Positions 1 to 7,115 of a stretch of 8,345 nt of DNA are shown piece after piece. Made by a program: the position numbers and the translations under genes. The notes beneath the pieces were generated by a model. It was not told the origin of the DNA. It saw nothing but the letters and a program-made list of their open reading frames with translations, and ran no database searches. The first letter of the stretch is position 1. Each line of letters starts with the position of its first letter. This DNA is from Gammaproteobacteria bacterium (GTDB lineage Bacteria > Pseudomonadota > Gammaproteobacteria > Steroidobacterales > Steroidobacteraceae), in assembly GCA_019242385.1 (NCBI GenBank), contig JAFAVO010000114.1:1-8345 (forward strand), written 5' to 3'.

Positions 1-1328
1 GCGGACTGGAGCTCGCTCTGCTGCGCCGGCGCTGGCCGCCGCGCTTCCTCGTGAGCTTCGATCAGCTGGCGGCGCTGCTGGTAGTGAATCTCGCGCTGTG
101 GGCGCTGCTCGATTTCCTGCACGCCCCGCCGCGCGCGCCGCTGGCGCTCGATGGGCTCTTCGGCTGGGCCTGCTACCTGCTGCTGGCTCTGGCGGCCTGT
201 GCGCTCACCGCACGCGCACAGAGTCCCGCCGCCGAGACCCGCGCCCTGCTGGTGCCGGCGCTGGCCGTGGCGCCGTACGTGGTGATCCTCGCGGCGCTCG
301 CCGCGGAGATGCGCTGGATCGCGCGCTTCCCGCTCATCGTCACGATCGTGGCGCTCGCCTACCTCGTGACCCTCGCCCTGCGGGTGCTGGGCGCAGCCTA
401 CGGGCCGGTGCGCTGGCGCCCGGCGGTCACGGCCATCGTGCTCGTGCTCGCGGCGCCATCGGTGATGGGGCTGCTCGATCTCGACACGAGATTATGGGTG
501 CCCGAGGAGCCGGCCGAGGCGCAGGAAGCGGATGATGCCGACCAGGCCGAAGCGCTGTTCTACGACCAGCCCTCGCGCATCGCGGCGGCCGTGGCTCGCG
601 TCGCGCCGACACAGCCGGGTAAGCCCGGTGTCTACTTCGTCGGGTTCGCCGGCGATGGCAGCCAGGGCGTGTTCCGGCGCGAGACGCTGTTTGCGAGCGA
701 GGTGTTCGGTAACCGCTTGGGCTCGGCCGCCCGCTCGGTGCTGCTCATCAACGACATCGACGACCGCGACTCCTACCCGCTCGCGAGCGTCTCGGGACTT
801 GAGCAGACGCTCAAGGTGCTGGCGGCGCGCATGGACCCCGAGCAGGATGTGCTGGTGCTGTTCCTCAGCTCGCACGGGTCGCAGGACGGACTCGAGGTGG
901 AGAACGGCTCGCTGCCGCTGGTCCAGCTCGCTCCCGAGGACGTGCGCGAGGCCCTCGATGCCGCCGGCATCCGCTGGCGTGTGGTGGTGGTCTCGGCGTG
1001 CCATTCCGGGGTGTTTCTCGATGCGCTCAAGAGCGATAGCGCCGCCATCATCACCGCCTCGGACGCGGCGCACGAATCCTTCGGGTGCGACGCCGACCGC
1101 GAGCTCACCTGGTTCGGCGAGGCCTTCCTCAAGGACGCGCTCCCGATGAGTGCCTCGCTGGCGGACGCTTTCCACAAGGCCACCGGCCTCATCGCACAGC
1201 GGGAGGAGGCCGATCATCAGGTGCATTCCAACCCGCAGCTCTTCATCGGGGAGCTCATGCAGAGAAAGCTGGCCGAGCTTCCCCCGGCAAAGCCGCACGA
1301 CTCGCACGCCTACAGCGTGCGGCGCTGA
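1..1328 (+). CDS. Membrane-anchored C13-family (caspase-like) cysteine peptidase, 5' partial
   Basis: Probable cysteine peptidase of the legumain/GPI8 clan. The reading frame is open to the left edge (first full codon at base 3). The residues before the GTG at 51 look like ordinary protein, so that GTG is probably internal and the gene is cut by the window; positions below count from it. About five hydrophobic segments lie at residues 6-23, 35-54, 65-86, 93-115 and 124-143, so the N-terminal half is a membrane module. The C-terminal half (about 165-415) carries the family dyad: His275 in SSHGS and Cys317 in SACHSG, each after a hydrophobic beta-strand (VLVLFL, VVVV). Bacterial proteins of this type are known from sequence, but their substrates are mostly unknown. 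Which side of the membrane the peptidase faces cannot be decided with the first segments missing. It ends 89 bases before the glmU start used here, with no obvious terminator between. Family call is firm; function is unknown. Confidence 0.85.
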   Translation, partial: GLELALLRRRWPPRFLVSFDQLAALLVVNLALWALLDFLHAPPRAPLALDGLFGWACYLLLALAACALTARAQSPAAETRALLVPALAVAPYVVILAALAAEMRWIARFPLIVTIVALAYLVTLALRVLGAAYGPVRWRPAVTAIVLVLAAPSVMGLLDLDTRLWVPEEPAEAQEADDADQAEALFYDQPSRIAAAVARVAPTQPGKPGVYFVGFAGDGSQGVFRRETLFASEVFGNRLGSAARSVLLINDIDDRDSYPLASVSGLEQTLKVLAARMDPEQDVLVLFLSSHGSQDGLEVENGSLPLVQLAPEDVREALDAAGIRWRVVVVSACHSGVFLDALKSDSAAIITASDAAHESFGCDADRELTWFGEAFLKDALPMSASLADAFHKATGLIAQREEADHQVHSNPQLFIGELMQRKLAELPPAKPHDSHAYSVRR

Positions 1329-1417
1329 GTACCGCAGCCGTGCGCAGGCGCCACTCACGCACTGAAGCGGGCCGCGGCGGCGGCGCGGCGCGGCGAGCCG
1401 GGCGCAAAGCCGCTGGT

Positions 1418-2809
1418 GTGGCCAAAGCCGTTACGCGCCCCGCGCCGCTCTCCATCGTGGTGCTCGCCGCGGGCGAGGGCAAACGCATGCGCTCGGCGTT
1501 GCCCAAGGTCCTCCAGCCACTCGCCGGCCGGCCACTGCTGCAGCACGTGATCGACACGGCGCGCACGCTCGCCCCGAGCGCCATCCACGTGGTGTATGGC
1601 CACGGCGGTGAGCGGGTACGAGCCGCCCTCCCGGACGCGCCAGTCTCCTGGACGTTGCAGGAGCAGCAGCTCGGCACCGGCCACGCCCTGCTGCAGGCCA
1701 TGCCGCAGATTCCCGACGACCACCGGGTGCTGGTGTTGTACGGCGACGTGCCGCTCCTGGGCCATGACACGCTGCGGCAGCTCATCGACCTCGCGGGCAC
1801 CGACGCCGTGGGTCTGCTCACCGCGCGTTTCGCCGACCCTGCCGGCTACGGACGCATCGTGCGCAACGCGCGTGGACTCGTGCAGAAGATCGTCGAGCAC
1901 AAGGACGCGAGCACGCGGCAACTCGCCCTTCGCGAGTGCAACACCGGCGTGCTCGTCGGCCCCGCGCGGCGGCTGCGCGGCTGGCTTGCGCGGCTCACCA
2001 GCGCCAACCGCCAGGGCGAGTATTACCTCACCGATGTGATCGCGAGCGCGGTCAAAGACCAGGTGCCGGTGCACGCGCTCCTCACCGCAGAGCCTGCCGA
2101 GGCGACCGGTGTCAATGACCGGGCCCAGCTCGCCGAGCTCGAGAATCTCTGCCGCCTGCGCAGCACCCGCGAGCTGCTGCTCGCCGGTGTCACCCTCGCC
2201 GATCCCGCGCGGGTCGATGTGCGCGGCACACTGACCCACGGACAGGATGTATTCATCGACGTCAACGTGATTTTCGAAGGCCGCGTCGCGCTCGGCGACC
2301 GCGTGCACATCGGCGCCGGCTGCCTGGTGCGCGACAGCGAGATCGGCGCCGATACGCAGGTGCATCCGCACTGCCTGATCGAGGGCGCACTGATCGGGCC
2401 GGACTGTCGTATCGGCCCCTTTGCCCGGGTGCGGCCCGCGGCAACCCTCGCCCCGGAAGTGCACATCGGTAACTTCGTCGAGGTGAAGAACGCGCAGCTC
2501 GGCGCAGGCTCCAAGGCCAACCACCTTGCCTACGTCGGCGACGCCGAGGTCGGCAGCCGCGTCAACATTGGCGCCGGCACCATCATCGCCAACTACGACG
2601 GCGCTGCGAAGCACCGGACCACCATAGGCGATGACGTGCACACCGGCTCCAACAGCGTGCTGGTTGCGCCGATCATCGTCGGCGCCGGCGCTACCATCGC
2701 TGCGGGCTCCACCGTGACGCGCGAGGTGCCGGGTGGAAAACTAACCATCGCGCGCGCGCAGCAGACGACCATCGAGGGCTGGCAGCGCCCGGTGAAACCG
2801 GCGAAGTAA
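1418..2809 (+). CDS. glmU: Bifunctional UDP-GlcNAc pyrophosphorylase / glucosamine-1-phosphate N-acetyltransferase GlmU
   Basis: Cytoplasmic enzyme for the last two steps to UDP-GlcNAc: acetyl transfer from acetyl-CoA to glucosamine-1-phosphate, then uridylyl transfer from UTP. With a GTG start at 1418 the protein has 463 residues, close to E. coli GlmU (456). The N-terminal nucleotidyltransferase domain shows LAAGEGKRMRSALPKVL (residues 16-32) and the metal-binding YGDVPLL (108-114). The C-terminal half is a left-handed beta-helix of hexapeptide repeats, with GNFVEVKNAQLG, NHLAYVGD (His369 matches the E. coli catalytic His363) and VNIGAGTIIANYDG. The end, EGWQRPVK, is typical of the family. 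The start is uncertain. The frame stays open upstream to at least 1085, and another in-frame GTG at 1340 would add 26 Arg/Gly/Ala-rich residues. No strong Shine-Dalgarno precedes either one. I chose 1418 because it fits the family length. The gene may be cotranscribed with the small genes downstream. Confidence 0.95.
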   Translation: MAKAVTRPAPLSIVVLAAGEGKRMRSALPKVLQPLAGRPLLQHVIDTARTLAPSAIHVVYGHGGERVRAALPDAPVSWTLQEQQLGTGHALLQAMPQIPDDHRVLVLYGDVPLLGHDTLRQLIDLAGTDAVGLLTARFADPAGYGRIVRNARGLVQKIVEHKDASTRQLALRECNTGVLVGPARRLRGWLARLTSANRQGEYYLTDVIASAVKDQVPVHALLTAEPAEATGVNDRAQLAELENLCRLRSTRELLLAGVTLADPARVDVRGTLTHGQDVFIDVNVIFEGRVALGDRVHIGAGCLVRDSEIGADTQVHPHCLIEGALIGPDCRIGPFARVRPAATLAPEVHIGNFVEVKNAQLGAGSKANHLAYVGDAEVGSRVNIGAGTIIANYDGAAKHRTTIGDDVHTGSNSVLVAPIIVGAGATIAAGSTVTREVPGGKLTIARAQQTTIEGWQRPVKPAK

Positions 2810-2867
2810 AAACGACCTGCGTCTGCAACGTGTCTGTAGCACTTGCGGACTACTGTAGAAACCACTC

Positions 2868-3134
2868 ATGAGCGCCATGGAAAGACAGCGGGCCGAGTGG
2901 CTCGATTCAGACCTTTGGAAGCTCTTCGAGCAGCTCGAGAGCCGGTACCGGCTGTCGCAGTGGGAATACCGTCTCGCTCAGCGCGAGCTGCAGCAGGTCC
3001 CATACGGCCCCTCGGAGGCGCTATTGCTGGCGTGGCTGCGTTACTGCCGCATGGTCGCGGAGCTCGACCGCACGACCGCCGAGATCGAAGGGCTGCGCAC
3101 ACGCGTCAGCCGAACCGGTGCGCTGAACCCGTGA
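2868..3134 (+). CDS. Small hypothetical helical protein between glmU and glmS (88 aa)
   Basis: I do not recognise this family. The 88-residue product is highly charged and looks all-helical, with leucine and aromatic residues spaced as in amphipathic helices (WLDSDLWKLFEQLESRY, then ALLLAWLRYCRMVAELDR). It has no signal peptide and no membrane segment, so it is probably cytoplasmic. A helix-breaking stretch (QVPYGPSE, about residues 43-50) separates two helical halves, suggesting a helical hairpin. The ATG at 2868 has no good Shine-Dalgarno; a second in-frame ATG lies at 2877. The start is 58 bases after the glmU stop. Its TGA overlaps the GTG of the next small gene (GTGA), which suggests translational coupling and a joint function. 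A real gene is supported by this junction and by a composition unlike the Arg/Pro/Ser-rich shadow frames around it. Function is unknown. Confidence 0.7.
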   Translation: MSAMERQRAEWLDSDLWKLFEQLESRYRLSQWEYRLAQRELQQVPYGPSEALLLAWLRYCRMVAELDRTTAEIEGLRTRVSRTGALNP

Positions 3135-3403
3135 GACCTCCATCCCGCCAGGCCCTGGGGGAGCTGAGGTCGCTGCAGGAGAAGGTCCAGGCGCTCGCCG
3201 AGCCGCGCAACGTGGCCTTGCGCATGTTCGCGGCCAGCCGTCGCTCCACCACCGCGCTCGCACAGCGTGAGTTCTGGGCGGAGTTCTGCTGGCTCGACCA
3301 GGAATACCGGGACGCCGTGCGGCGTCTCGCCCGATTCTGCCTCGAGCACACCGAGGGCTTGGAGGCAGCGGGCGAGGCGCCGCTGCGGCTGCGCGCTGAA
3401 TAA
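3131..3403 (+). CDS. Small hypothetical helical protein, translationally coupled to the preceding gene (90 aa)
   Basis: Unrecognised 90-residue protein. The GTG at 3131 overlaps the previous gene's TGA in a GTGA junction. The same frame stays open far upstream, but that part is Arg/Pro/Ala-rich and lies inside the preceding gene, so the GTG is the sensible start. A weak purine-rich stretch with GATCGAAGG lies some 35 bases upstream, so translation probably depends on ribosomes finishing the first gene. The product is charged and likely helical throughout (GELRSLQEKVQALAEPRN, then REFWAEFCWLDQEYRDAVRRL), with a cluster of aromatic residues in the middle and no signal or membrane segment. It has two cysteines (in EFCWLD and RFCLEH) spaced 16 residues apart, probably not a metal site. 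Both small proteins contain LAQRE, which may be chance. It ends 135 bases before glmS. Confidence 0.65.
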   Translation: MRPPSRQALGELRSLQEKVQALAEPRNVALRMFAASRRSTTALAQREFWAEFCWLDQEYRDAVRRLARFCLEHTEGLEAAGEAPLRLRAE

Positions 3404-3466
3404 GCCATTCAGGGGCGCTTTCCCGATCTTCCAAGTTCTTGTTCCTCAAGGTAAATCCGTCTACTG

Positions 3467-3479
3467 GCCCGTTTCGGGC
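3467..3479 (+). other. Small hairpin in the glmS leader
   Basis: GCCCG, a TTT loop and CGGGC form a perfect 5-bp stem 60 bases before the glmS start. It is followed by AAACTT rather than a T run, so it is not a normal intrinsic terminator for rightward transcription. It may be a leader RNA structure or part of an operator. The sequence is certain; a function is not shown. Confidence 0.3.
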
Positions 3480-3501
3480 AAACTTGGCGGTGCAGGACCC
3501 G

Positions 3502-3522
3502 CACGCCGGGTATCCAGGCGTG
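3502..3522 (+). other. Stem-loop directly upstream of the glmS ribosome binding site
   Basis: CACGCC (3502-3507) pairs with GGCGTG (3517-3522). The stem can extend inward by GG/CC past a single bulged A, leaving a GTAT loop. It ends 5 bases before the GAGGA Shine-Dalgarno (3527-3531) of glmS. Such a position could affect translation initiation or mRNA stability. In enteric bacteria glmS is controlled by small RNA pairing in its leader, but nothing here shows the same mechanism. Confidence 0.35.
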
Positions 3523-3526
3523 AGCC

Positions 3527-3531
3527 GAGGA
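3527..3531 (+). promoter_or_regulatory. Ribosome binding site of glmS
   Basis: GAGGA lies 7 bases before the ATG at 3539, an ideal spacing. It fixes the glmS start, as does the need for Cys to follow the initiator Met. Confidence 0.75.
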
Positions 3532-3538
3532 CGGAACC

Positions 3539-5374
3539 ATGTGTGGAATCGTTGGAGCAGTCGCCGAGCGCAACGTCGTGCCGATCCTCATGGAGGGATT
3601 GCGGCGGCTCGAGTATCGAGGCTACGACTCGGCGGGCATCGCGGTGCTCAATGGCACCAAGCACCTCACGCGGCTGCGCACGGTCGGCAAGGTACGCATG
3701 CTCGATGAGGCACTCGAGCACACCCCGACTGCCGGCAAGATCGGCATCGCACATACGCGCTGGGCGACCCACGGCGTGCCGAGCGAGCGCAACGCCCATC
3801 CGCACATCTCGCACGATGGGCTCGCCATCGTGCACAACGGCATCATCGAGAATCACGAGGCGCTGCGCGCCGACCTGCTGCGCCGCGGCTATCAATTCAC
3901 CTCCGAGACCGACACCGAAGTCATCGCACACCGTGTCCACCTGCATCTGCAGAGCCTGCGCGACCTGTTCGAGGCCGTGCGCGCGACCGTGGCCGAGCTC
4001 GAAGGCGCGTACGCGCTGGTGGTGGTGAGCGAGGACGAGCCCGAGCGACTGATCCTCGCGCGGCAGGGGTGTCCGGTGGTGATCGGGCTCGGGGTCGATG
4101 AGAACTTCGTCGCCTCCGATGTGGCCGCGCTGCTGCCGGTGACCCGCCGCTTCATCTTCCTCGAGGAAGGCGATGTCGCCGAGGTGCGCCGCACCGCGGT
4201 GACCATCATCGACCGCAAAGGTGCGCCGGTAACTCGTCCGGTGCATCAAAGCGAGCTCTCGGCCGACGCGGCCGAGCGCGGACCGTATCAGCACTTCATG
4301 CTCAAGGAGATCCACGAGCAGCCACGTGCCATCGCCGAAACGCTGCAGGAGCGGGTCGCGAACGGCCGGTTGCTCGAGGCGGCGTTCGGCCCCGCGGCCA
4401 CGCAGATCCTCGCGCGCACGCGCAACGTGCACATCGTGGCCTGCGGTACCAGCTACCACGCGGCCTGCGTCGCCCGCTACTTCATCGAGCAGATCTCCAA
4501 GGTTCCCTGTTCCGTGGACATCGCCAGCGAGTACCGCTACCGCAAGCCACTCGTGCCGCCCGACAGCCTGTTCGTCACCATTTCGCAGTCGGGCGAGACC
4601 GCCGATACCCTCGCGGCGCTGCGCCTCGCCGCGCAGTCGGGCTACCTCTCCTCGCTCGCCATCTGCAACGTTCCGGAAAGCTCTCTGGTGCGTGAGTCGG
4701 AGCTGGTGATGCTGACGCGCGCGGGCCCGGAGATCGGCGTCGCCTCCACCAAGGCCTTCACCACCCAACTCACCGCCCTCGGCATGCTGGTGGTGGCGCT
4801 CGCGCGGCATCAGGGCTCGGACGCCGTGCGCGAGCGCATGCTCGTCAGCCGGCTCATCGAGCTGCCGGCGATGGTGGAGCGTGCCCTCGAGCTCGATCCG
4901 GTGATCAAGCATCTGGCGGAGCGCTTCGCCGACAAGCGCCACGCGCTGTTCCTCGGCCGCGGTGCGCTCTATCCCATCGCACTCGAAGGTGCACTCAAGC
5001 TCAAGGAAATCTCCTACATCCACGCCGAGGGCTACCCCGCCGGCGAGCTCAAGCACGGACCGCTGGCGCTGGTCGATGCCGACATGCCGGTGGTCGCCGT
5101 CGCTCCCAACAACGACCTGCTCGAGAAGCTGAAATCCAACCTCATGGAAGTGCGCGCGCGCGGCGGGGAGCTGTTCGTGTTTGCCGATCCCGAGTCGGGA
5201 ATCTCCGCGAGCGACGGAGTCACGGTCATCGAGATGCCGCGACAGGTCACCTACGTCCAGTCGCCGGTGGTCTACAGCATCCCGCTGCAGCTGCTCGCCT
5301 ATCATGCGGCGATCCTCAAGGGCACCGACGTCGATCAGCCGCGTAATCTCGCCAAGAGCGTGACCGTCGAATAA
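3539..5374 (+). CDS. glmS: Glutamine--fructose-6-phosphate aminotransferase (isomerizing) GlmS
   Basis: Makes glucosamine-6-phosphate from fructose-6-phosphate and glutamine, the committed step to UDP-GlcNAc; cytoplasmic. The 611 residues match the usual length (E. coli about 609). The N-terminal class II glutaminase domain starts MCGIVGAV, so Cys2 becomes the catalytic N-terminal nucleophile after Met removal. It also has RLEYRGYDSAG, TRWATHG (73-79), HNGIIENH and SETDTEV. Two SIS sugar-isomerase domains follow: CGTSYHA and ISQSGETADT (from 348) with STKAFTTQL in the first, and HAEGYPAGELKHGP (495-508) in the second. His506 and Lys606, in the C-terminal NLAKSVTVE, match the E. coli ring-opening residues His504 and Lys603 once the initiator Met is counted. 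All catalytic positions are intact. Shine-Dalgarno GAGGA is well placed. The gene sits downstream of glmU, which acts later in the same pathway, and is followed by a terminator-like hairpin. Confidence 0.98.
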   Translation: MCGIVGAVAERNVVPILMEGLRRLEYRGYDSAGIAVLNGTKHLTRLRTVGKVRMLDEALEHTPTAGKIGIAHTRWATHGVPSERNAHPHISHDGLAIVHNGIIENHEALRADLLRRGYQFTSETDTEVIAHRVHLHLQSLRDLFEAVRATVAELEGAYALVVVSEDEPERLILARQGCPVVIGLGVDENFVASDVAALLPVTRRFIFLEEGDVAEVRRTAVTIIDRKGAPVTRPVHQSELSADAAERGPYQHFMLKEIHEQPRAIAETLQERVANGRLLEAAFGPAATQILARTRNVHIVACGTSYHAACVARYFIEQISKVPCSVDIASEYRYRKPLVPPDSLFVTISQSGETADTLAALRLAAQSGYLSSLAICNVPESSLVRESELVMLTRAGPEIGVASTKAFTTQLTALGMLVVALARHQGSDAVRERMLVSRLIELPAMVERALELDPVIKHLAERFADKRHALFLGRGALYPIALEGALKLKEISYIHAEGYPAGELKHGPLALVDADMPVVAVAPNNDLLEKLKSNLMEVRARGGELFVFADPESGISASDGVTVIEMPRQVTYVQSPVVYSIPLQLLAYHAAILKGTDVDQPRNLAKSVTVE

Positions 5375-5376
5375 GC

Positions 5377-5421
5377 CCGGCGCCGCGCGCCGGCGTGCGC
5401 CGTCCGGCGCCGGATTTCTTT
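5377..5421 (+). terminator. Probable Rho-independent terminator after glmS
   Basis: CCGGCGCCG (5377-5385), 2 bases after the glmS stop, can pair over 9 bp with CGGCGCCGG (5405-5413), followed directly by ATTTCTTT. The segment also has a competing local hairpin (CCGGCGC 5377-5383 with GCGCCGG 5387-5393), and the 12-base stretch TCCGGCGCCGGA before the T-rich tail is self-complementary. The tail is short and interrupted, so efficiency is uncertain. Confidence 0.6.
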
Positions 5422-5440
5422 GCGCTAGGATGCCGGCGGG

Positions 5441-7048
5441 ATGACAACAACAACCGTCGCGGACATCCTCGCCGGTGTCGCCATTGCAGGCCTGCTGCTG
5501 CCCGAGGCGATTGCCTATGCCGGTCTCGCCGGGCTGCCACCGCAGGCCGGGGTAATCGCGCTCCTCGCGGGCCTGCTCTGCTACGGCCTCATCGGGCGCA
5601 GCCGTGTCGCCATCGTGAGCGCGACCTCCTCCTCCGCGGCCGTGCTGGCCTCGGCTCTCGGGGCGCTCGGGCCGGACAGCGCGACCGAGCGGCTGGCGCT
5701 GGCGGGGCTCCTGGTGGCAGGGGCCGGAGTCTGCTTCCTGTTGTGCGCGGCGCTGCGGCTCGGAGCGATGTCCAACCTCATCGCCCGGCCCGTGCTGCGC
5801 GGCTACACCTTCGGACTGGCTCTGGTCATTGCCGTCCGGCAGTGGCCACAGTTCGCCAACATCGCGACGCACGGCAGCAGCTTCTTCGGTCTGATCTTCG
5901 AGCTGCTGCGCGGCTACCGCGGCTGGCACCTGCCGAGCGTCCTGTGCGGACTCGCCGCGCTCGCCGGACTTTTCCTGCTCGAGCGGCTGCCGCGCGTGCC
6001 GGGCACGCTGCTGGTGATCGTGGCCGGCATCCTGGCAGCGCCGCTGCTCGTCGCGCACGGCATCGTGCTCACCGGTCCCATCCATCTGCGGCTCGCCCTG
6101 CCCGCCATGGCCGCGCCGGCGGGAGCGCACGCGCTGCCGCTCATCGAGTACTCGCTGGCGATCATGTTCATTCTCTACGCCGAGTCCTACGGCTCGATCC
6201 GCACCTTCGCGCTGCGCCACGACGAGAGTGTGCAGCCGAACCGCGATCTGCTGGCGCTCGGAGTGGGGAACCTGTTCTCGGGTCTCCTGCAGGGGAACCC
6301 CGTCGGCGCCGGCTACTCGGCGACCTCCGCCAACGAGGCAGCCGGCGCGCGCTCGCGCCTCGCCGGGCTCAGCGCCGCGGTGGTGGTGCTGCTGCTCGTG
6401 TGGGCCTTCCTGCCCTGGATCGAGCGCATTCCGCTGCCGGCGCTGGCCGCGATCGTCGTTCACGCAGTCAGCAAGTCCTTGCGCACCAGCGTGTTCAGCA
6501 ACTACTTCGCCTGGCGGCGCGACCGCCTGCTGGCGATCGCCGCGGTGTTGGCGGTGCTGCTGCTCGGCGTGCTGCAGGGGCTGCTCGCCGCGATCGGCCT
6601 CACCGTGGTGCTGCTGTTGCGGTCGCTGGCCCGGCCGCGCCTCTCGGTCCTTGGCCGGGTGGGCGCACACGATTACCTGAGCACCGCGCGCTTTCCGGCG
6701 GCCGTCACCGTGCCTGGCATGCTGGTGCTGCGGCCCGAGGAGCCGCTGTTTTTCGCCAATGCCGAGCCGCTCCTCGCACAGGTGCGCGAGCGGGTGCGGG
6801 CCACGCCGGCGGCGAGGGTGGTGGTGCTCAGTCTGGAGGAGTCCCCGGATCTCGACAGCACCGCGCTCGAGGCACTGGCGGAGCTGTGCGACTGGCTGGA
6901 TGCCCGAGCCATCGAGCTGCGCCTCGCGCGGCTCAAGGACTCGGCACGCGAGGCGCTGGCGCGCGCCAACTTGAGACACCAGCCGGCGGCCGCGCTGCTA
7001 TACGCGAGCGTTGACGATGCCGTGCGCGGGGAGGGTGTCCAGCCGTGA
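5441..7048 (+). CDS. SulP-family inorganic anion transporter with C-terminal STAS domain
   Basis: Inner-membrane transporter of the SulP/SLC26 family; substrates in the family include sulfate, bicarbonate and other anions, and the one used here cannot be read from sequence. Length 535, slightly short for the family (about 550-600), with almost no cytosolic N-terminus before the first signature (DILAGVAIAGLLLPEAIAYAGLAGLPP, residues 8-34). Many hydrophobic segments follow up to about residue 400, including NLFSGLLQGNPVGAGYSATSANE, the family's conserved mid-region, and FSNYFAWRRDRLLAI. The STAS domain spans about 415-525, with GMLVLRPEEPLFFANAE (from 426) and a DLDSTALEAL helix start. Two details differ from the common pattern: PE instead of PQ in the first helix, and AIVSATSSSAA where many members have a GPVA-type motif. 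AGGA lies 10 bases before the ATG. It follows the glmS terminator, so it may have its own promoter. Confidence 0.92.
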   Translation: MTTTTVADILAGVAIAGLLLPEAIAYAGLAGLPPQAGVIALLAGLLCYGLIGRSRVAIVSATSSSAAVLASALGALGPDSATERLALAGLLVAGAGVCFLLCAALRLGAMSNLIARPVLRGYTFGLALVIAVRQWPQFANIATHGSSFFGLIFELLRGYRGWHLPSVLCGLAALAGLFLLERLPRVPGTLLVIVAGILAAPLLVAHGIVLTGPIHLRLALPAMAAPAGAHALPLIEYSLAIMFILYAESYGSIRTFALRHDESVQPNRDLLALGVGNLFSGLLQGNPVGAGYSATSANEAAGARSRLAGLSAAVVVLLLVWAFLPWIERIPLPALAAIVVHAVSKSLRTSVFSNYFAWRRDRLLAIAAVLAVLLLGVLQGLLAAIGLTVVLLLRSLARPRLSVLGRVGAHDYLSTARFPAAVTVPGMLVLRPEEPLFFANAEPLLAQVRERVRATPAARVVVLSLEESPDLDSTALEALAELCDWLDARAIELRLARLKDSAREALARANLRHQPAAALLYASVDDAVRGEGVQP

Positions 7049-7085
7049 GCAGGCAACAGCGGCGGCCACCCGATGGCGCCGCCGG

Positions 7086-7114
7086 AAGTTCGTGTTACTC
7101 TTGAGTTGAATGTC
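7086..7114 (+). promoter_or_regulatory. Possible promoter/operator region upstream of the LysM gene
   Basis: An AT-richer island in an otherwise very GC-rich gap. It contains TGTTACTCT (extended -10-like, TACTCT at 7096-7101), TTGAAT (7106-7111, four of six matches to TATAAT) and the small inverted repeat ACTC-TT-GAGT (7097-7106). No convincing -35 box sits at the right distance, so this is only a likely region, not a defined promoter. Confidence 0.25.
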
Positions 7115-7115
7115 A

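Noticed and set aside
492..1358. A 288-codon minus-strand open frame opposite the C13 peptidase
   Set aside because: No recognisable motif, and the plus strand has intact catalytic motifs in the same region.
1355..2641. A 428-codon minus-strand open frame opposite glmU
   Set aside because: No domain, composition typical of an antisense shadow, and glmU on the other strand is certain.
2828..2856. Possible promoter before the first small gene (TACTGT at 2851-2856)
   Set aside because: The -10-like match is weak and the sequence 17 bases upstream does not resemble a -35 box.
3439..3467. Possible sigma-70 promoter before glmS (TTGTTC, 17-base spacer, TACTGG)
   Set aside because: The spacing is right but only about half of the -35 and a third of the -10 positions match the consensus. 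It is too weak to list as a feature, though a promoter in this gap is plausible.
3461..6979. A 1172-codon open frame on the minus strand, antisense to glmS and most of the SulP gene
   Set aside because: Its translation is dominated by Arg, His, Gln, Gly and Glu with no recognisable domain, and it lies opposite two certain genes. Long antisense open frames are expected in GC-rich DNA because stop codons become rare in that phase.
5395..7014. A 539-codon plus-strand frame overlapping the SulP gene
   Set aside because: It is Arg/Ala/Gly-rich without hydrophobic segments or motifs, whereas the overlapping frame is a clear SulP transporter.
7061..7083. GGCGGC...GCCGCC inverted repeat after the SulP gene as a terminator
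   Set aside because: The stem is 6 bp with an 11-base loop and no T tract. Such pairs arise easily by chance in DNA this GC-rich.
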